From contig CAZHUT010000005.1 in NCBI GenBank assembly GCA_964535545.1, positions 1 through 31,586 on the forward strand: DNA of 31,586 nucleotides, written 5' to 3'. The position numbers and the translations under genes are program-made. The notes beneath the pieces are model-generated. The model saw only the letters and a program-made list of their open reading frames with translations. It had not been told where the DNA came from and made no database searches. How positions within the stretch are numbered: the stretch's first letter is position 1; every line of letters begins with the position of its first letter. The DNA comes from DALYCO01 sp964535545. GTDB taxonomy: Bacteria; Patescibacteriota; Minisyncoccia; Phycocordibacterales; UBA9973. Below are positions 1-7,138 of this stretch, piece by piece.

Positions 1-769
1 GGAGGCCTGGGATAATTGTCTTGTCGATTTTCTTATCAAACTCGCGGGCATCTTTCTTTACAAAGATAAGCGCTGAACGAGGACCACGGAGGGTTTTGTG
101 AACAGTTGTCGTCACAACGTCTGCATATGGAAACGGTGAGGGATATACTCCTCCGGCGATCAAGCCAGCGATATGTGACATATCTACCATAAGAAGCGCG
201 CCGGCCGCATCAGCGATCTCGCGGAATTTTTTCCAATCAACAGTGCGAGGATATGCGGTGAAACCCGCAACAATCAGATTTGGCTTTTCAGCGACTGCCT
301 GCTCTTTTAATTTTTTGTAGTCGAGCAAACCAGTCTGTGGATCGACTTCATACTGAACTGGCGTCCAGATTTTTCCCGTCATGGAAACAGGTTGCGCGTG
401 CGTGAGGTGTCCGCCGGATGAAAGCTTCATGCCCATGATCTTGCCGTGGATTGGCACGAGCGCCGAATACACTGCCAAGTTTGCAGGTGAACCGGAAAGC
501 GGTTGGACATTCACATGCCAGTCACTTGCTTTCAATTTAAAAAGTTTCAGCGCGCGTTCCTGAGCCAATGATTCGACTTTGTCGATCACTGCATTGCCAC
601 CATAGTAGCGGCGGCCGGGATAGCCTTCTGCGTATTTGTTTGTGAGACTTGAACCGAGCGCAATGAGCACATCTTTTGAAACATAGTTCTCGGATGCGAT
701 GAGGTTGATGACACTCTTCTGACGTTTCTCTTCTGCCTTAATTAATTTTTCTACTTGTTTGTCTTTCAT
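1..769 (-). CDS. glyA: Serine hydroxymethyltransferase, C-terminus cut by window edge
   Basis: SHMT interconverts serine and glycine with PLP and supplies 5,10-methylene-tetrahydrofolate, the one-carbon donor for thymidylate synthase. The reading frame is open from the ATG at 769 to base 1, giving about 256 residues of a family that is usually about 410-420 long. Recognisable are the N-terminal INLIASENYVS, the NKYAEGYPGRRYYGG block, LSGSPANLAVY, and the PLP-lysine segment TTTVHKTLRGPR with the lysine near residue 225. No Shine-Dalgarno is visible before the ATG. It is separated from the upstream SDR gene by a terminator hairpin, so it probably has its own promoter between 770 and 878. Identification is very secure. 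Confidence 0.97.
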   Translation of the reverse strand, partial: MKDKQVEKLIKAEEKRQKSVINLIASENYVSKDVLIALGSSLTNKYAEGYPGRRYYGGNAVIDKVESLAQERALKLFKLKASDWHVNVQPLSGSPANLAVYSALVPIHGKIMGMKLSSGGHLTHAQPVSMTGKIWTPVQYEVDPQTGLLDYKKLKEQAVAEKPNLIVAGFTAYPRTVDWKKFREIADAAGALLMVDMSHIAGLIAGGVYPSPFPYADVVTTTVHKTLRGPRSALIFVKKDAREFDKKIDKTIIPGL

Positions 770-877
770 AATGGATAACTTGGAAAATAAACGGCGTAGC
801 CGTAATTAGTGAATAAGTATTGAGAAGAGAAATTTGTTAGATCATAAGCCTGTTCGAGATTATGGTCTCAGTATAAC

Positions 878-909
878 AAAAATGCCCCTTTCGCAAAATG
901 GGCATTTTT
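878..909 (-). terminator. Intrinsic terminator after the SDR gene
   Basis: Ten-base arms AAAAATGCCC (878-887) and GGGCATTTTT (900-909) form a hairpin with T-runs on both strands. On the minus strand it lies 16 bases beyond the SDR stop codon and would separate that transcript from glyA. Confidence 0.85.
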
Positions 910-925
910 GACCTTATTTTATGAG

Positions 926-1675
926 TTATTTGCCGAGCAGATATCCCCCATCAACCGCATAATCATTCCCTGTCATGAATGCAGCCTTGTCTGAAAGGAG
1001 GAAACAAATCATCTCGCCAACGTCGGAAGGATTGCCGAGGCGACCCATTGGAACTTTTTCATTTGCCGCACGCAGGTCGGCTGACCAGGTCTTGGCAATG
1101 TCGGTATCAATCGCGCCGGGTGAAATAGAATTCACGCGGATCGTAGGACCAAGCTCTTTTGCAACCGTCTCTGTGAGGTTTACCAATGCTGCTTTGCTTG
1201 CCGAATACACAACTCGGCCGCTTACTACTCCCTGTTGATGAGCGCGCACCGAAGCAATGTTTACGATTGACCCTCCGCCATGTTCCTGCATGTGCGGAAT
1301 AAGTTTTTTCATGAAGTAGACTGGCCCCATGAGATTGATATCGAAGACATGTTTCCATTCTTCAAGCGTTGATTCCATAAATGTTGCCCGAGTTCCCGTC
1401 GCCGTAACGACACCGGCAACGTTGGCCAAGCCATTGATCACGATATCTTTTGCAAACAAGCGATCGATTTCTTTTTCGACAGCCTGCTGATCAGTCACGT
1501 CACAGACAATGTATTCGCAACCAAGCTTATTCACGCACGCCTTCACGTCATCATTATCCGTTCGGCTATGCAATATCGGTGTACCGCCATACTGCTTCAC
1601 CAATTTGGCCGTAGCGAAACCAATACCATTCAGTCGTGATGAACCAGTGATAAGAATCGTTTTACCTTCGAGCAT
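926..1675 (-). CDS. Short-chain dehydrogenase/reductase (FabG-like)
   Basis: A 249-residue classical SDR, an NAD(P)(H)-dependent oxidoreductase of the cytoplasm. Visible are the TGxxxGIG-type cofactor loop (ITGSSRLNGIG, near residue 9), the NVAG strand motif (NGLANVAG), the catalytic Ser in SIVNIAS, the YxxxK pair in VYSASKAA, and a C-terminal VDGG. The glycine loop carries two extra residues compared with the usual TGxxxGIG. It is most like 3-oxoacyl-ACP reductases, but no other fatty-acid synthesis gene is nearby, so the substrate cannot be named. The ATG lies 2 bases after the stop of the upstream peptidoglycan-binding protein gene (TAA-AT-ATG), so the two are probably cotranscribed and translationally coupled. 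A terminator follows. Confidence 0.9.
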   Translation of the reverse strand: MLEGKTILITGSSRLNGIGFATAKLVKQYGGTPILHSRTDNDDVKACVNKLGCEYIVCDVTDQQAVEKEIDRLFAKDIVINGLANVAGVVTATGTRATFMESTLEEWKHVFDINLMGPVYFMKKLIPHMQEHGGGSIVNIASVRAHQQGVVSGRVVYSASKAALVNLTETVAKELGPTIRVNSISPGAIDTDIAKTWSADLRAANEKVPMGRLGNPSDVGEMICFLLSDKAAFMTGNDYAVDGGYLLGK

Positions 1676-1677
1676 AT

Positions 1678-2205
1678 TTAGTGAGAAATCATTCCATTAA
1701 TAGAAGCGCGGGTAGCAGCATCGAGAGCACCGGTTGCAGTCAAACCGTTCGCGGCCTGGAATTTCATCAAAGCATCACGAGTCTTCGGACCAAACACAAC
1801 CACTTCATCGCCCTTCGAACCAAGACCGGTCGCGACAATTGGAAAGCCGTTGTTATTTAAAAAGATCTGAAGGTACTTCACATCGATTTTAATTGAACCA
1901 ATCTTGAGATCAACAAGAAATTGAAAACCTACAGGCAGGCCCTCTGTGTTTACTATACGCTGAGGTGAAGTTGAAACTTCTGCTGGAGTTTGCAAGTTTG
2001 GAATCAGATTATAAGGATTGTTAACATCTGAACCAACAGAAGCAGTAACTGGCAATGGCGGAACAAAACCACCTTGAGGAGCTTGTGATGGGGTGTCTTC
2101 ACAACCCTCGCCTTCCCATTGACCTTCAGCCAATGAAACGGCAGGAATAAGCAGTGCGGCCACAAAGAGTGCCGCAAGGGCACGAATATATCTTCGGTCT
2201 TTCAT
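1678..2205 (-). CDS. Secreted protein with C-terminal peptidoglycan-binding domain
   Basis: About 175 residues. The N-terminus MKDRRYIRALAALFVAALL followed by a VSLAEG cleavage-like site is a Sec signal peptide. The mature part has an acidic, Pro-rich linker and ends in a PF01471-like peptidoglycan-binding domain (roughly residues 110-172: VKYLQIFLNNNGF, FGPKTRDALMKFQ, NGL.ATGALDAATR). Such domains bind the wall peptide and anchor secreted proteins. I chose the ATG at 2205 because the longer frame, starting at 2241, begins inside the terminator hairpin of the upstream helicase gene. A CATACT box lies 7 bases before this ATG and could be a leaderless -10. No catalytic domain is present, so the role is structural or accessory. 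It shares the wall-binding module with the protein at 15317-17305. Confidence 0.8.
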   Translation of the reverse strand: MKDRRYIRALAALFVAALLIPAVSLAEGQWEGEGCEDTPSQAPQGGFVPPLPVTASVGSDVNNPYNLIPNLQTPAEVSTSPQRIVNTEGLPVGFQFLVDLKIGSIKIDVKYLQIFLNNNGFPIVATGLGSKGDEVVVFGPKTRDALMKFQAANGLTATGALDAATRASINGMISH

Positions 2206-2222
2206 GAAATGAAGTATGTACC

Positions 2223-2265
2223 AAATACCCGCCCAATGCAATATTGCATTGGGCGGGTATTTTTT
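2223..2265 (-). terminator. Long perfect palindrome, terminator after the helicase gene
   Basis: Bases 2223-2262 form a perfect inverted repeat with 20-base arms centred at 2242/2243 (core CCCAATGCAATATTGCATTGGG). It starts 13 bases beyond the helicase stop. The T-run is longer on the plus strand (2258-2265) than on the minus strand (TATTT), so termination may work in both directions. Confidence 0.75.
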
Positions 2266-2274
2266 ACTGGCAGA

Positions 2275-3681
2275 TTAACCTCGAACAAACGTCAACGCTT
2301 TCCCTTTCTGATTCGCACGACCAGTTCGGCCGATGCGGTGAACATATGTGTCATATGTCTGAGGGATGTCGTAGTTAATGACGTGTGTCACGTTCGGAAT
2401 ATCGAGACCGCGGGCAGCAACGTCAGTAGCGATCAAGATACTGATGTCGTTTTTCTTGAATGATTCAAGCGTTCGAATACGTTCGCGGTTTCGCTTATCA
2501 CCGTGAATTGCACCAACTTTGAATCCTCGGGCACGAAGTTCTTTTTCAAGTTCATCCACATCGCGCTTTGTTTCGCGGAAGATGAGCGTCTTGCTTGAAC
2601 CTTCAGCAATGAGGATGTCATGGAGCTGATCAATTTTCTTGTTACGGTCAGTGACGCGAACAACGTCCTGGTCAACGTTCTTTGAAGTATCGCGGACGAC
2701 AACTGAAATAGAAACCGGATTGTTGAGATATTTTTCTGTCAGCTTTTTAATTTCCGGAGAAAGTGTTGCTGAGTAGAACAATGTCTGACGTTCAGGTGCC
2801 ATAAGCTTCATGACGAATTCCATATCATCACGGAACCCCATATCAAGCATTCGGTCTGCTTCATCGAGTACAATACTCTTGAATGTATCGAGCTTCAATA
2901 CTTTCTGGTCAATCAAATCGCGAACGCGACCTGGAGTACCGATGATGAAATTAACACCACGCTTGATTTCACGAATCTGGCGATTGATTGGCATACCACC
3001 AGCACAGCAGACGGAATAGATGCCGACAAATTTTACGCAGTCATGCAATTCCTTTTCGATCTGAAGTGCAAGCGCGCGTGTTGGAGCAAGCACAAGCACC
3101 TGTTCTTTTTTGTTATTGATTACTTTCTGGATCAACGGCAACAAAAACGCTGCTGTCTTTCCAGTTCCAGTGTTCGCCAAACCGAGAATGTCTCGGCCTT
3201 CAAGCGCAGCCGGAATCGTCTGGTCCTGAATCGGCATTGGATTTTCGAAACCTTTCTTTTCGATTGCAGTTTTCAATTTTGCATCGAAAGGAAAGTCAGC
3301 AAATTTGTGCTTTGCAAAATATGGCTTTGCTTCAACATGCTCAGCCTTGCGGATGAACTTTGAAGTATCAATTCGCTCAGGATTGCCACCGCCTCGTCGG
3401 CCGCGACCACCACCAAATGAACGACCGCCACCAAAACCGCCACCTGATTTGCCAAATGGCTTACCAGATCGCTTGAATGGCTTACTGCCAGTTGAAAATT
3501 TCTTTCCAAATGGTTTGCTTGCTGATCCAAAAGATTTTTTCGGACCAGAACTGCTACTATTAAATTTCTTCGGACCCCGTGAAGGTTCCGCCCGGAACGA
3601 CCCAAAAAAGGACGTTCGTTTGCCACCTCCCTTTTTTGGGGCGGCTGAATGCTTTTGTGCAAACATATTGTGTTGTGTCAT
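2275..3681 (-). CDS. DEAD-box ATP-dependent RNA helicase (RhlE-like)
   Basis: A 468-residue helicase that unwinds or remodels RNA. Motifs from the ATG at 3681: Q motif GFENPMPIQDQ (144-154), motif I ANTGTGKT (169-176), Ia PTRALALQ, Ib TPGR (249-252), II DEAD (273-276), III SAT (304-306), IV LIFRETKR, V ATDVAARGLDIPN, VI HRIGRTGR (448-455). Two deviations from consensus: ANTGTGKT instead of AQTGTGKT, and PTRALA instead of PTRELA. Residues 1-110 are low-complexity, rich in Gly, Lys, Arg, Ser and Phe with GGGFGGGR and GGGRGRRGGG stretches, whereas the basic tail of RhlE/CsdA-type enzymes is usually C-terminal; here the protein stops straight after motif VI. A longer frame to 3825 runs into the upstream terminator, so 3681 (or 3666) is the likely start. 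A promoter at 3764-3792 leaves a leader of about 75 bases. Confidence 0.93.
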   Translation of the reverse strand: MTQHNMFAQKHSAAPKKGGGKRTSFFGSFRAEPSRGPKKFNSSSSGPKKSFGSASKPFGKKFSTGSKPFKRSGKPFGKSGGGFGGGRSFGGGRGRRGGGNPERIDTSKFIRKAEHVEAKPYFAKHKFADFPFDAKLKTAIEKKGFENPMPIQDQTIPAALEGRDILGLANTGTGKTAAFLLPLIQKVINNKKEQVLVLAPTRALALQIEKELHDCVKFVGIYSVCCAGGMPINRQIREIKRGVNFIIGTPGRVRDLIDQKVLKLDTFKSIVLDEADRMLDMGFRDDMEFVMKLMAPERQTLFYSATLSPEIKKLTEKYLNNPVSISVVVRDTSKNVDQDVVRVTDRNKKIDQLHDILIAEGSSKTLIFRETKRDVDELEKELRARGFKVGAIHGDKRNRERIRTLESFKKNDISILIATDVAARGLDIPNVTHVINYDIPQTYDTYVHRIGRTGRANQKGKALTFVRG

Positions 3682-3763
3682 GGTAACCAGACCACGACGC
3701 ACACGCGTACAGCTGATTCCACAAGCGCATCCTCGATTAAATAAGAGTGAGAATGATGTATTG

Positions 3764-3792
3764 AAAGTAACATTTTTTGCAAAATTTGTCAA
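3764..3792 (-). promoter_or_regulatory. Sigma-70 promoter for the DEAD-box helicase
   Basis: On the minus strand a consensus -35 TTGACA (3787-3792) is followed after 17 bases by TACTTT (3764-3769) preceded by TGT, an extended -10. The start point would fall near 3757, leaving a 5' leader of about 75 bases before the ATG at 3681. Confidence 0.7.
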
Positions 3793-3794
3793 AT

Positions 3795-3823
3795 AAAAAA
3801 GCCGTCCGGGTAGTCCAGACGAC
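3795..3823 (-). terminator. Intrinsic terminator after the small membrane protein gene
   Basis: Minus strand: GTCGTCTGG (3815-3823) pairs with CCGGACGGC (3801-3809) through G-T wobbles, loop ACTAC, then TTTTTT at 3795-3800. It abuts the helicase promoter just downstream. Confidence 0.8.
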
Positions 3824-3852
3824 AATAAAGTCTTGCTTTTTAAGCAAATGTA

Positions 3853-4260
3853 TTATTTGGGGTTTTGAAGTAAATATTCAGTAAATATGGAGCCAAGGGC
3901 AAGTGTAACAATCATAAAGATCACTAAAATGGCAAGGAATAGCCTCCACGCTCCGTATATTTTTTGTGCACGCACCTCCGGGTCTTTGGCAGTATTGGCA
4001 ATAAGAAATGCGCTTCCAATTGTCATAATGATTACTACCGCAACCAAAAGGTCATATGCTACTCCAATATGCAGAATATCGGGCCGTTTAAGCTGTGTAA
4101 TTTTGTAATACCAACGGCTAGCCATTAGAAAGTTAACAATCGCTACCGCAATGGTAACAAGTTTAAGATTGCGTAATCGGATTGTGATATCCGGAGCAAG
4201 AACTGCTTCTGCAGTCGGTGTAGTCTGTTTCATGGCAAAAAATTTTAGATAATCTAACAC
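3853..4260 (-). CDS. Small membrane protein with three predicted helices, unknown function
   Basis: 135 residues if started at the GTG at 4260 (MLDYLKFF...), 126 if started at the ATG at 4233. I prefer the GTG because a perfect TATAAT lies exactly 6 bases before it, the same spacing seen before five other starts in this window. Hydrophobic segments lie at about residues 32-48, 67-88 and 104-128, separated by short charged loops (KITQLKRPD and NTAKDPEVRAQKIYGAWR). No catalytic motif is visible and I do not recognise the family. It is divergent from thyA with a 56-base spacer and is followed by its own terminator. Confidence 0.7.
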   Translation of the reverse strand: MLDYLKFFAMKQTTPTAEAVLAPDITIRLRNLKLVTIAVAIVNFLMASRWYYKITQLKRPDILHIGVAYDLLVAVVIIMTIGSAFLIANTAKDPEVRAQKIYGAWRLFLAILVIFMIVTLALGSIFTEYLLQNPK

Positions 4261-4266
4261 GAAGTA

Positions 4267-4272
4267 ATTATA
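4267..4272 (-). promoter_or_regulatory. -10 box 6 bases before the GTG start at 4260
   Basis: Minus strand TATAAT (4267-4272), six bases (TACTTC), then GTG. No good -35 is seen. This spacing puts the transcript start at or next to the start codon. Confidence 0.55.
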
Positions 4273-4301
4273 AGGTCAAATTAGAAACTCACTTCCCTTT
4301 C

Positions 4302-4310
4302 TGATACACT
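4302..4310 (+). promoter_or_regulatory. Extended -10 of thyA, leaderless spacing
   Basis: TGA-TACACT (4302-4310) followed by CAGAAC and the ATG at 4317, so six bases separate the -10 from the start codon. The start point would coincide with the ATG. Confidence 0.6.
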
Positions 4311-4316
4311 CAGAAC

Positions 4317-5255
4317 ATGGAACAGCACGTCGATACTATTTATCTCAAACTTCTCCAGAAACTGCTGGATGAAGGCGTCGAAAAAACTGACCGCACGGGT
4401 ACAGGAACAAAAAGCTTCCTGGGCTACCAAATGCGGTTCGATCTCTCAAAAGGCTTCCCCCTTCTCACTACAAAAAAGGTTCCAATGAAGGCAATCATTC
4501 ACGAATTGATTTGGTTCGTTCGAGGCGATAGCAACTTAAAGTATCTGGCTGATAACAATGTGCACATCTGGGACGAATGGCCATTCAAGGCGTATCTGAT
4601 CCGAAACAATATTCCAGTTCCGGCTACAGGATCAGAGGAATGGAATACAGGCATCAAAGAATTTATTGAAAAAATTAAAACCGATGAAGCCTTTGCCAAA
4701 GATTACGGAAACCTTGGGCCGATTTACGGCTACCAGTGGCGCAATTGGCCTACTCCAAACGGCGGACATATCGATCAGCTCAAAAATGTGATCGAGCAGA
4801 TCAGAAAAACTCCTGATTCCCGACGCATGATTGTTTCAGCCTGGAATGTTGCCGACATCGACGAAATGGCAAAAGCCGGTCTTCCTCCATGCCACTGTCT
4901 CTTTCAATTTTATGTTGCTGATGGAAAACTTTCCTGCCAGCTGTATCAGCGCTCATGCGATACGTTCCTCGGCGTGCCGTTTAACATCGCTTCATATTCC
5001 CTCCTCACTATGATGATTGCGCAGATCACCGGACTCAAACCTGGTGAATTCGTCTGGACTGGCGGCGATGTGCATCTATACTCAAACCACGTTGAGCAGG
5101 CAAAAACTCAGCTTGCGCGCGCGAACGATATCCGTCCGATGCCGACTATGAAAATAAATCCAGACGTAAAAAATATTGAAGACTTCAAGATCGATGATTT
5201 CGAGCTCGTCGACTACAACCCGCACGAGAGCATCAAGGCGCCGATTGCGGTATAA
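4317..5255 (+). CDS. thyA: Thymidylate synthase
   Basis: Converts dUMP and 5,10-methylene-THF to dTMP and DHF. 312 residues, nearer the Lactobacillus casei type (316) than the E. coli type (264); the extra length is an insert at about residues 88-130 in the small domain. Diagnostic segments: DRTGTGT (25-31), LLTTKKVP (49-56), ELIWFVRGDSN (63-73), GPIYGYQWR (134-142), the phosphate-binding DSRRMIVSAWN (167-177), the nucleophile Cys192 in LPPCHC, QRSCDTFLGVPFNIASY (211-227) and DVHLYSNH (251-258). Its partners in the thymidylate cycle are in the window: DHFR (11619-12110), SHMT (1-769) and dCMP deaminase (13275-13760). A -10 box 6 bases before the ATG suggests a leaderless mRNA. Confidence 0.98.
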   Translation: MEQHVDTIYLKLLQKLLDEGVEKTDRTGTGTKSFLGYQMRFDLSKGFPLLTTKKVPMKAIIHELIWFVRGDSNLKYLADNNVHIWDEWPFKAYLIRNNIPVPATGSEEWNTGIKEFIEKIKTDEAFAKDYGNLGPIYGYQWRNWPTPNGGHIDQLKNVIEQIRKTPDSRRMIVSAWNVADIDEMAKAGLPPCHCLFQFYVADGKLSCQLYQRSCDTFLGVPFNIASYSLLTMMIAQITGLKPGEFVWTGGDVHLYSNHVEQAKTQLARANDIRPMPTMKINPDVKNIEDFKIDDFELVDYNPHESIKAPIAV

Positions 5256-5256
5256 T
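5251..5256 (+). promoter_or_regulatory. Consensus -10 overlapping the thyA stop codon
   Basis: TATAAT at 5251-5256 overlaps the thyA TAA and lies 7 bases before the ATG at 5264. No clear -35. It could start a short-leader or leaderless transcript of the two genes that follow. Confidence 0.45.
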
Positions 5257-5263
5257 TACCCAT

Positions 5264-5413
5264 ATGCAGCAGACTGTCCAAGATTACAAGGACATGATTC
5301 GAAAGATCAAAGAACTTCTTCTTCGGAAAAAGGATCTTTTTAAGTCCCTGCGCTCACGGCTAGAAGAAAAGAAAATAGAAAAGATTAAGAACGAAATGTA
5401 TGGAAACGAATAA
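5264..5413 (+). CDS. 49-residue charged helical protein
   Basis: ATG at 5264, TAA at 5411-5413; begins MQQTVQDYKDMIRKIKELLL and ends IKNEMYGNE. Almost entirely charged and likely alpha-helical, with a heptad-like pattern of Leu/Ile (KIKELLLRKKDLFKSLRSRL) that could form a coiled coil; strongly basic overall. It starts 8 bases after the thyA stop and its last 14 bases overlap the start of the next gene in another frame, a typical translational-coupling arrangement. A perfect TATAAT lies 7 bases upstream. No family recognised. Reality is supported by the promoter, the overlap and the compositional coherence; it could also be a regulatory leader ORF for the metalloprotein. Confidence 0.6.
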   Translation: MQQTVQDYKDMIRKIKELLLRKKDLFKSLRSRLEEKKIEKIKNEMYGNE

Positions 5414-6686
5414 AAACGAGCAGCAGGCAGGCCAAGAACAGAATAAGGAAATTGCTTCGAAGGAAGTTTCTTTGGATACGCTCGAAAAAGATCTCTCTTC
5501 TGTCTCACAGGATTTTCTTCATGCCGAAAGCAAATTTGAAGAGAAGCTTGCCACCAGCTATTCAACGGGAGAAATTGCTGAGGCGAAAAGTGAAATTGGA
5601 TACGATACAAGTATTAATGAAATAAATTCTGAATTTAATGAAGCTACCGGGACAGCTGGCGGAGCGCCGGAACAAGCAGCCATGCCTGAGGCAGTACCGA
5701 TGTGGAAGCAGCGTAAGGAATTGGAAAAGCAAGAACTCCAGGAAGTAGGCGAAATTGCGTACGATTTTATTCGCGAACACTGCAAGGCGTTGGGTGTAGA
5801 TGTTGGAGCGTTCTCAAAAGACGCGATTGATTGGGACGAAGTAAACGGCAATTCCAAAGCCCACTACAGCTACAAGTTCAATCACATCATGACAAAAAGC
5901 TCTTCCCTGCACGTACTCATCCATGAAGAAATGCACTACGCTGCTTCGGCAAAAAACAGCGAGGCTGGCAAGATTGCTGCCGAAGAAGGCACTGCTCCGG
6001 AAAAAAGATGGTCCAAAACTGGATTTGTATCAACGTGGGGAAAAAGCGAAGAAAACGCTTACAGCAACTTCCGCAGTTTAAATGAAGCCGTTACGGAAAA
6101 AATGGCTCGTGAAATCCTTGGTAAAAACAAAGATCGATTTGAAGAAGAATATAAAAAAAGAAATTTCAAATCTATTGAACAGAAAAAGAAATTTGCCCAG
6201 GATTATTACGACCAGCAAAAAGCAGAATGGGACGCGAATAGTAAAGACATGTATGCCTTGTATGAATGGGCTAATGATGGAGAGACCTATGAGGATTTTT
6301 ATAACTCAAAGCTTGCAGATTTCGAAAAAAGTTTCGAGAATACTAACGATAAAATCCCTTTCAACCCAGATGTACTAAAAGACGTAGAAAAAGTGTATGA
6401 AAATGAAATCAATATTTTTGATGCTATGCTTGATAAGCTTGCCCGCCATCGAGCAACGACAGAACAAATTTCAGAAAGTGAGGCATATACAAAGGAATGG
6501 ACTGAACTGCAGCAGGCATATTTACAAGGAAATACAATGGCACTTCGCAGGATTGACCAAGTCCTGGGGCCAGGAACATTGCGTGAATTCAACGAGATTG
6601 ACCTGAAGTTGGCAAAAACTAATGATACAGCTTATGAGGAATATCACAAAAAAATAGATGCTTTAATGGCAAAGCTAAAGTCTTAA
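5400..6686 (+). CDS. Gluzincin-like putative metalloprotein, cytosolic
   Basis: 428 residues, no signal peptide or membrane segment. Residues 1-100 are Glu/Lys/Ala-rich and probably disordered or coiled coil. The central part has a zincin helix HVLIHEEMHYAAS with HExxH at 175-179, followed 50 residues later by SLNEAVTEKMAREI (Glu229), a position and context (NExxTE) that fit the third zinc ligand of gluzincins. The C-terminal half (about 240-428) is alpha-helical and charged, with many aromatic and Lys/Glu residues, no known domain recognised. I infer a zinc-dependent peptidase or an anti-toxin-like zincin; substrate unknown. It follows the 49-residue ORF with a 14-base overlap. No terminator is seen after it. 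Confidence 0.7.
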   Translation: METNKNEQQAGQEQNKEIASKEVSLDTLEKDLSSVSQDFLHAESKFEEKLATSYSTGEIAEAKSEIGYDTSINEINSEFNEATGTAGGAPEQAAMPEAVPMWKQRKELEKQELQEVGEIAYDFIREHCKALGVDVGAFSKDAIDWDEVNGNSKAHYSYKFNHIMTKSSSLHVLIHEEMHYAASAKNSEAGKIAAEEGTAPEKRWSKTGFVSTWGKSEENAYSNFRSLNEAVTEKMAREILGKNKDRFEEEYKKRNFKSIEQKKKFAQDYYDQQKAEWDANSKDMYALYEWANDGETYEDFYNSKLADFEKSFENTNDKIPFNPDVLKDVEKVYENEINIFDAMLDKLARHRATTEQISESEAYTKEWTELQQAYLQGNTMALRRIDQVLGPGTLREFNEIDLKLAKTNDTAYEEYHKKIDALMAKLKS

Positions 6687-6697
6687 AAATACTGCGA

Positions 6698-6725
6698 TTG
6701 ACTTTACGCATCCATACTATATAGT
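6698..6725 (+). promoter_or_regulatory. Possible promoter for the Cys-rich 121-residue gene
   Basis: TTGACT (6698-6703), 16-base spacer, TATAGT (6720-6725); start point expected about 14 bases before the ATG at 6746. Confidence 0.5.
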
Positions 6726-6745
6726 CAGGAAAAATAACCAAAGCA

Positions 6746-7111
6746 ATGAACACAGCTGAAAAGAATCAGCTCATTGCTGATTTCCGCCAACACCCCGATA
6801 CAGAATACGAGAAACTTGTTGGTTCAATCATTGAAGCAACACAGGAGTATTCTTTTTACAACCGCATTCGTTTTGAGTGTTCCACATCGTGCAATTCAGA
6901 CGGATTGCCTGAAACCTGTTGTGGTGCCGGACATAAAGGCTGCACCAACACCTTAGTCCCTATTGGAACACGTATGCGACTCGAAGAATTTAAGCCTGGA
7001 CCGTACCCAGTATTTATCATCACTATCAACACTCAAAAATTTATATTTCACTGGAGAAGATTATCCATGGCCTTTCAAGATAAAAAACTCATATTTAAAG
7101 ATACTGCCTAG
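6746..7111 (+). CDS. Small Cys-containing protein, unknown
   Basis: 121 residues, MNTAEKNQLIADFRQHPDTE at the N-terminus. Five cysteines are clustered between residues 45 and 66 (FECSTSC, ETCCGAGHKGC), possibly a metal site or disulfide knot; there is no signal peptide, so a cytosolic metal site is more likely. The remainder is mixed alpha/beta with a hydrophobic VFIITIN strand and a basic C-terminus. No family recognised. It has its own likely promoter and a clear terminator, which support a real monocistronic gene. Confidence 0.6.
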   Translation: MNTAEKNQLIADFRQHPDTEYEKLVGSIIEATQEYSFYNRIRFECSTSCNSDGLPETCCGAGHKGCTNTLVPIGTRMRLEEFKPGPYPVFIITINTQKFIFHWRRLSMAFQDKKLIFKDTA

Positions 7112-7138
7112 AAGTGGTTGCCCTGCAATCACTTTTTT
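7112..7138 (+). terminator. Terminator after the 121-residue gene
   Basis: AAGTGGTTGC (7112-7121), loop CCT, GCAATCACTT (7125-7134) with T-run 7133-7138. It starts at the base after the stop codon and overlaps the 3' end of the convergent regulator gene. Confidence 0.85.

Noticed and set aside
2205..2241. Longer start for the peptidoglycan-binding protein at 2241
   Set aside because: The extra codons lie inside the perfect palindrome that terminates the helicase transcript and break a standard signal peptide start.
3305..3796. Pro/Arg-rich open frame on the plus strand opposite the helicase N-terminus
   Set aside because: It is the antisense of the low-complexity Gly/Arg region, which gives long open frames by composition; it has no promoter.
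3682..3825. Longer start of the DEAD-box helicase at 3825
   Set aside because: The additional 48 residues read through the upstream terminator hairpin and the promoter at 3764-3792.
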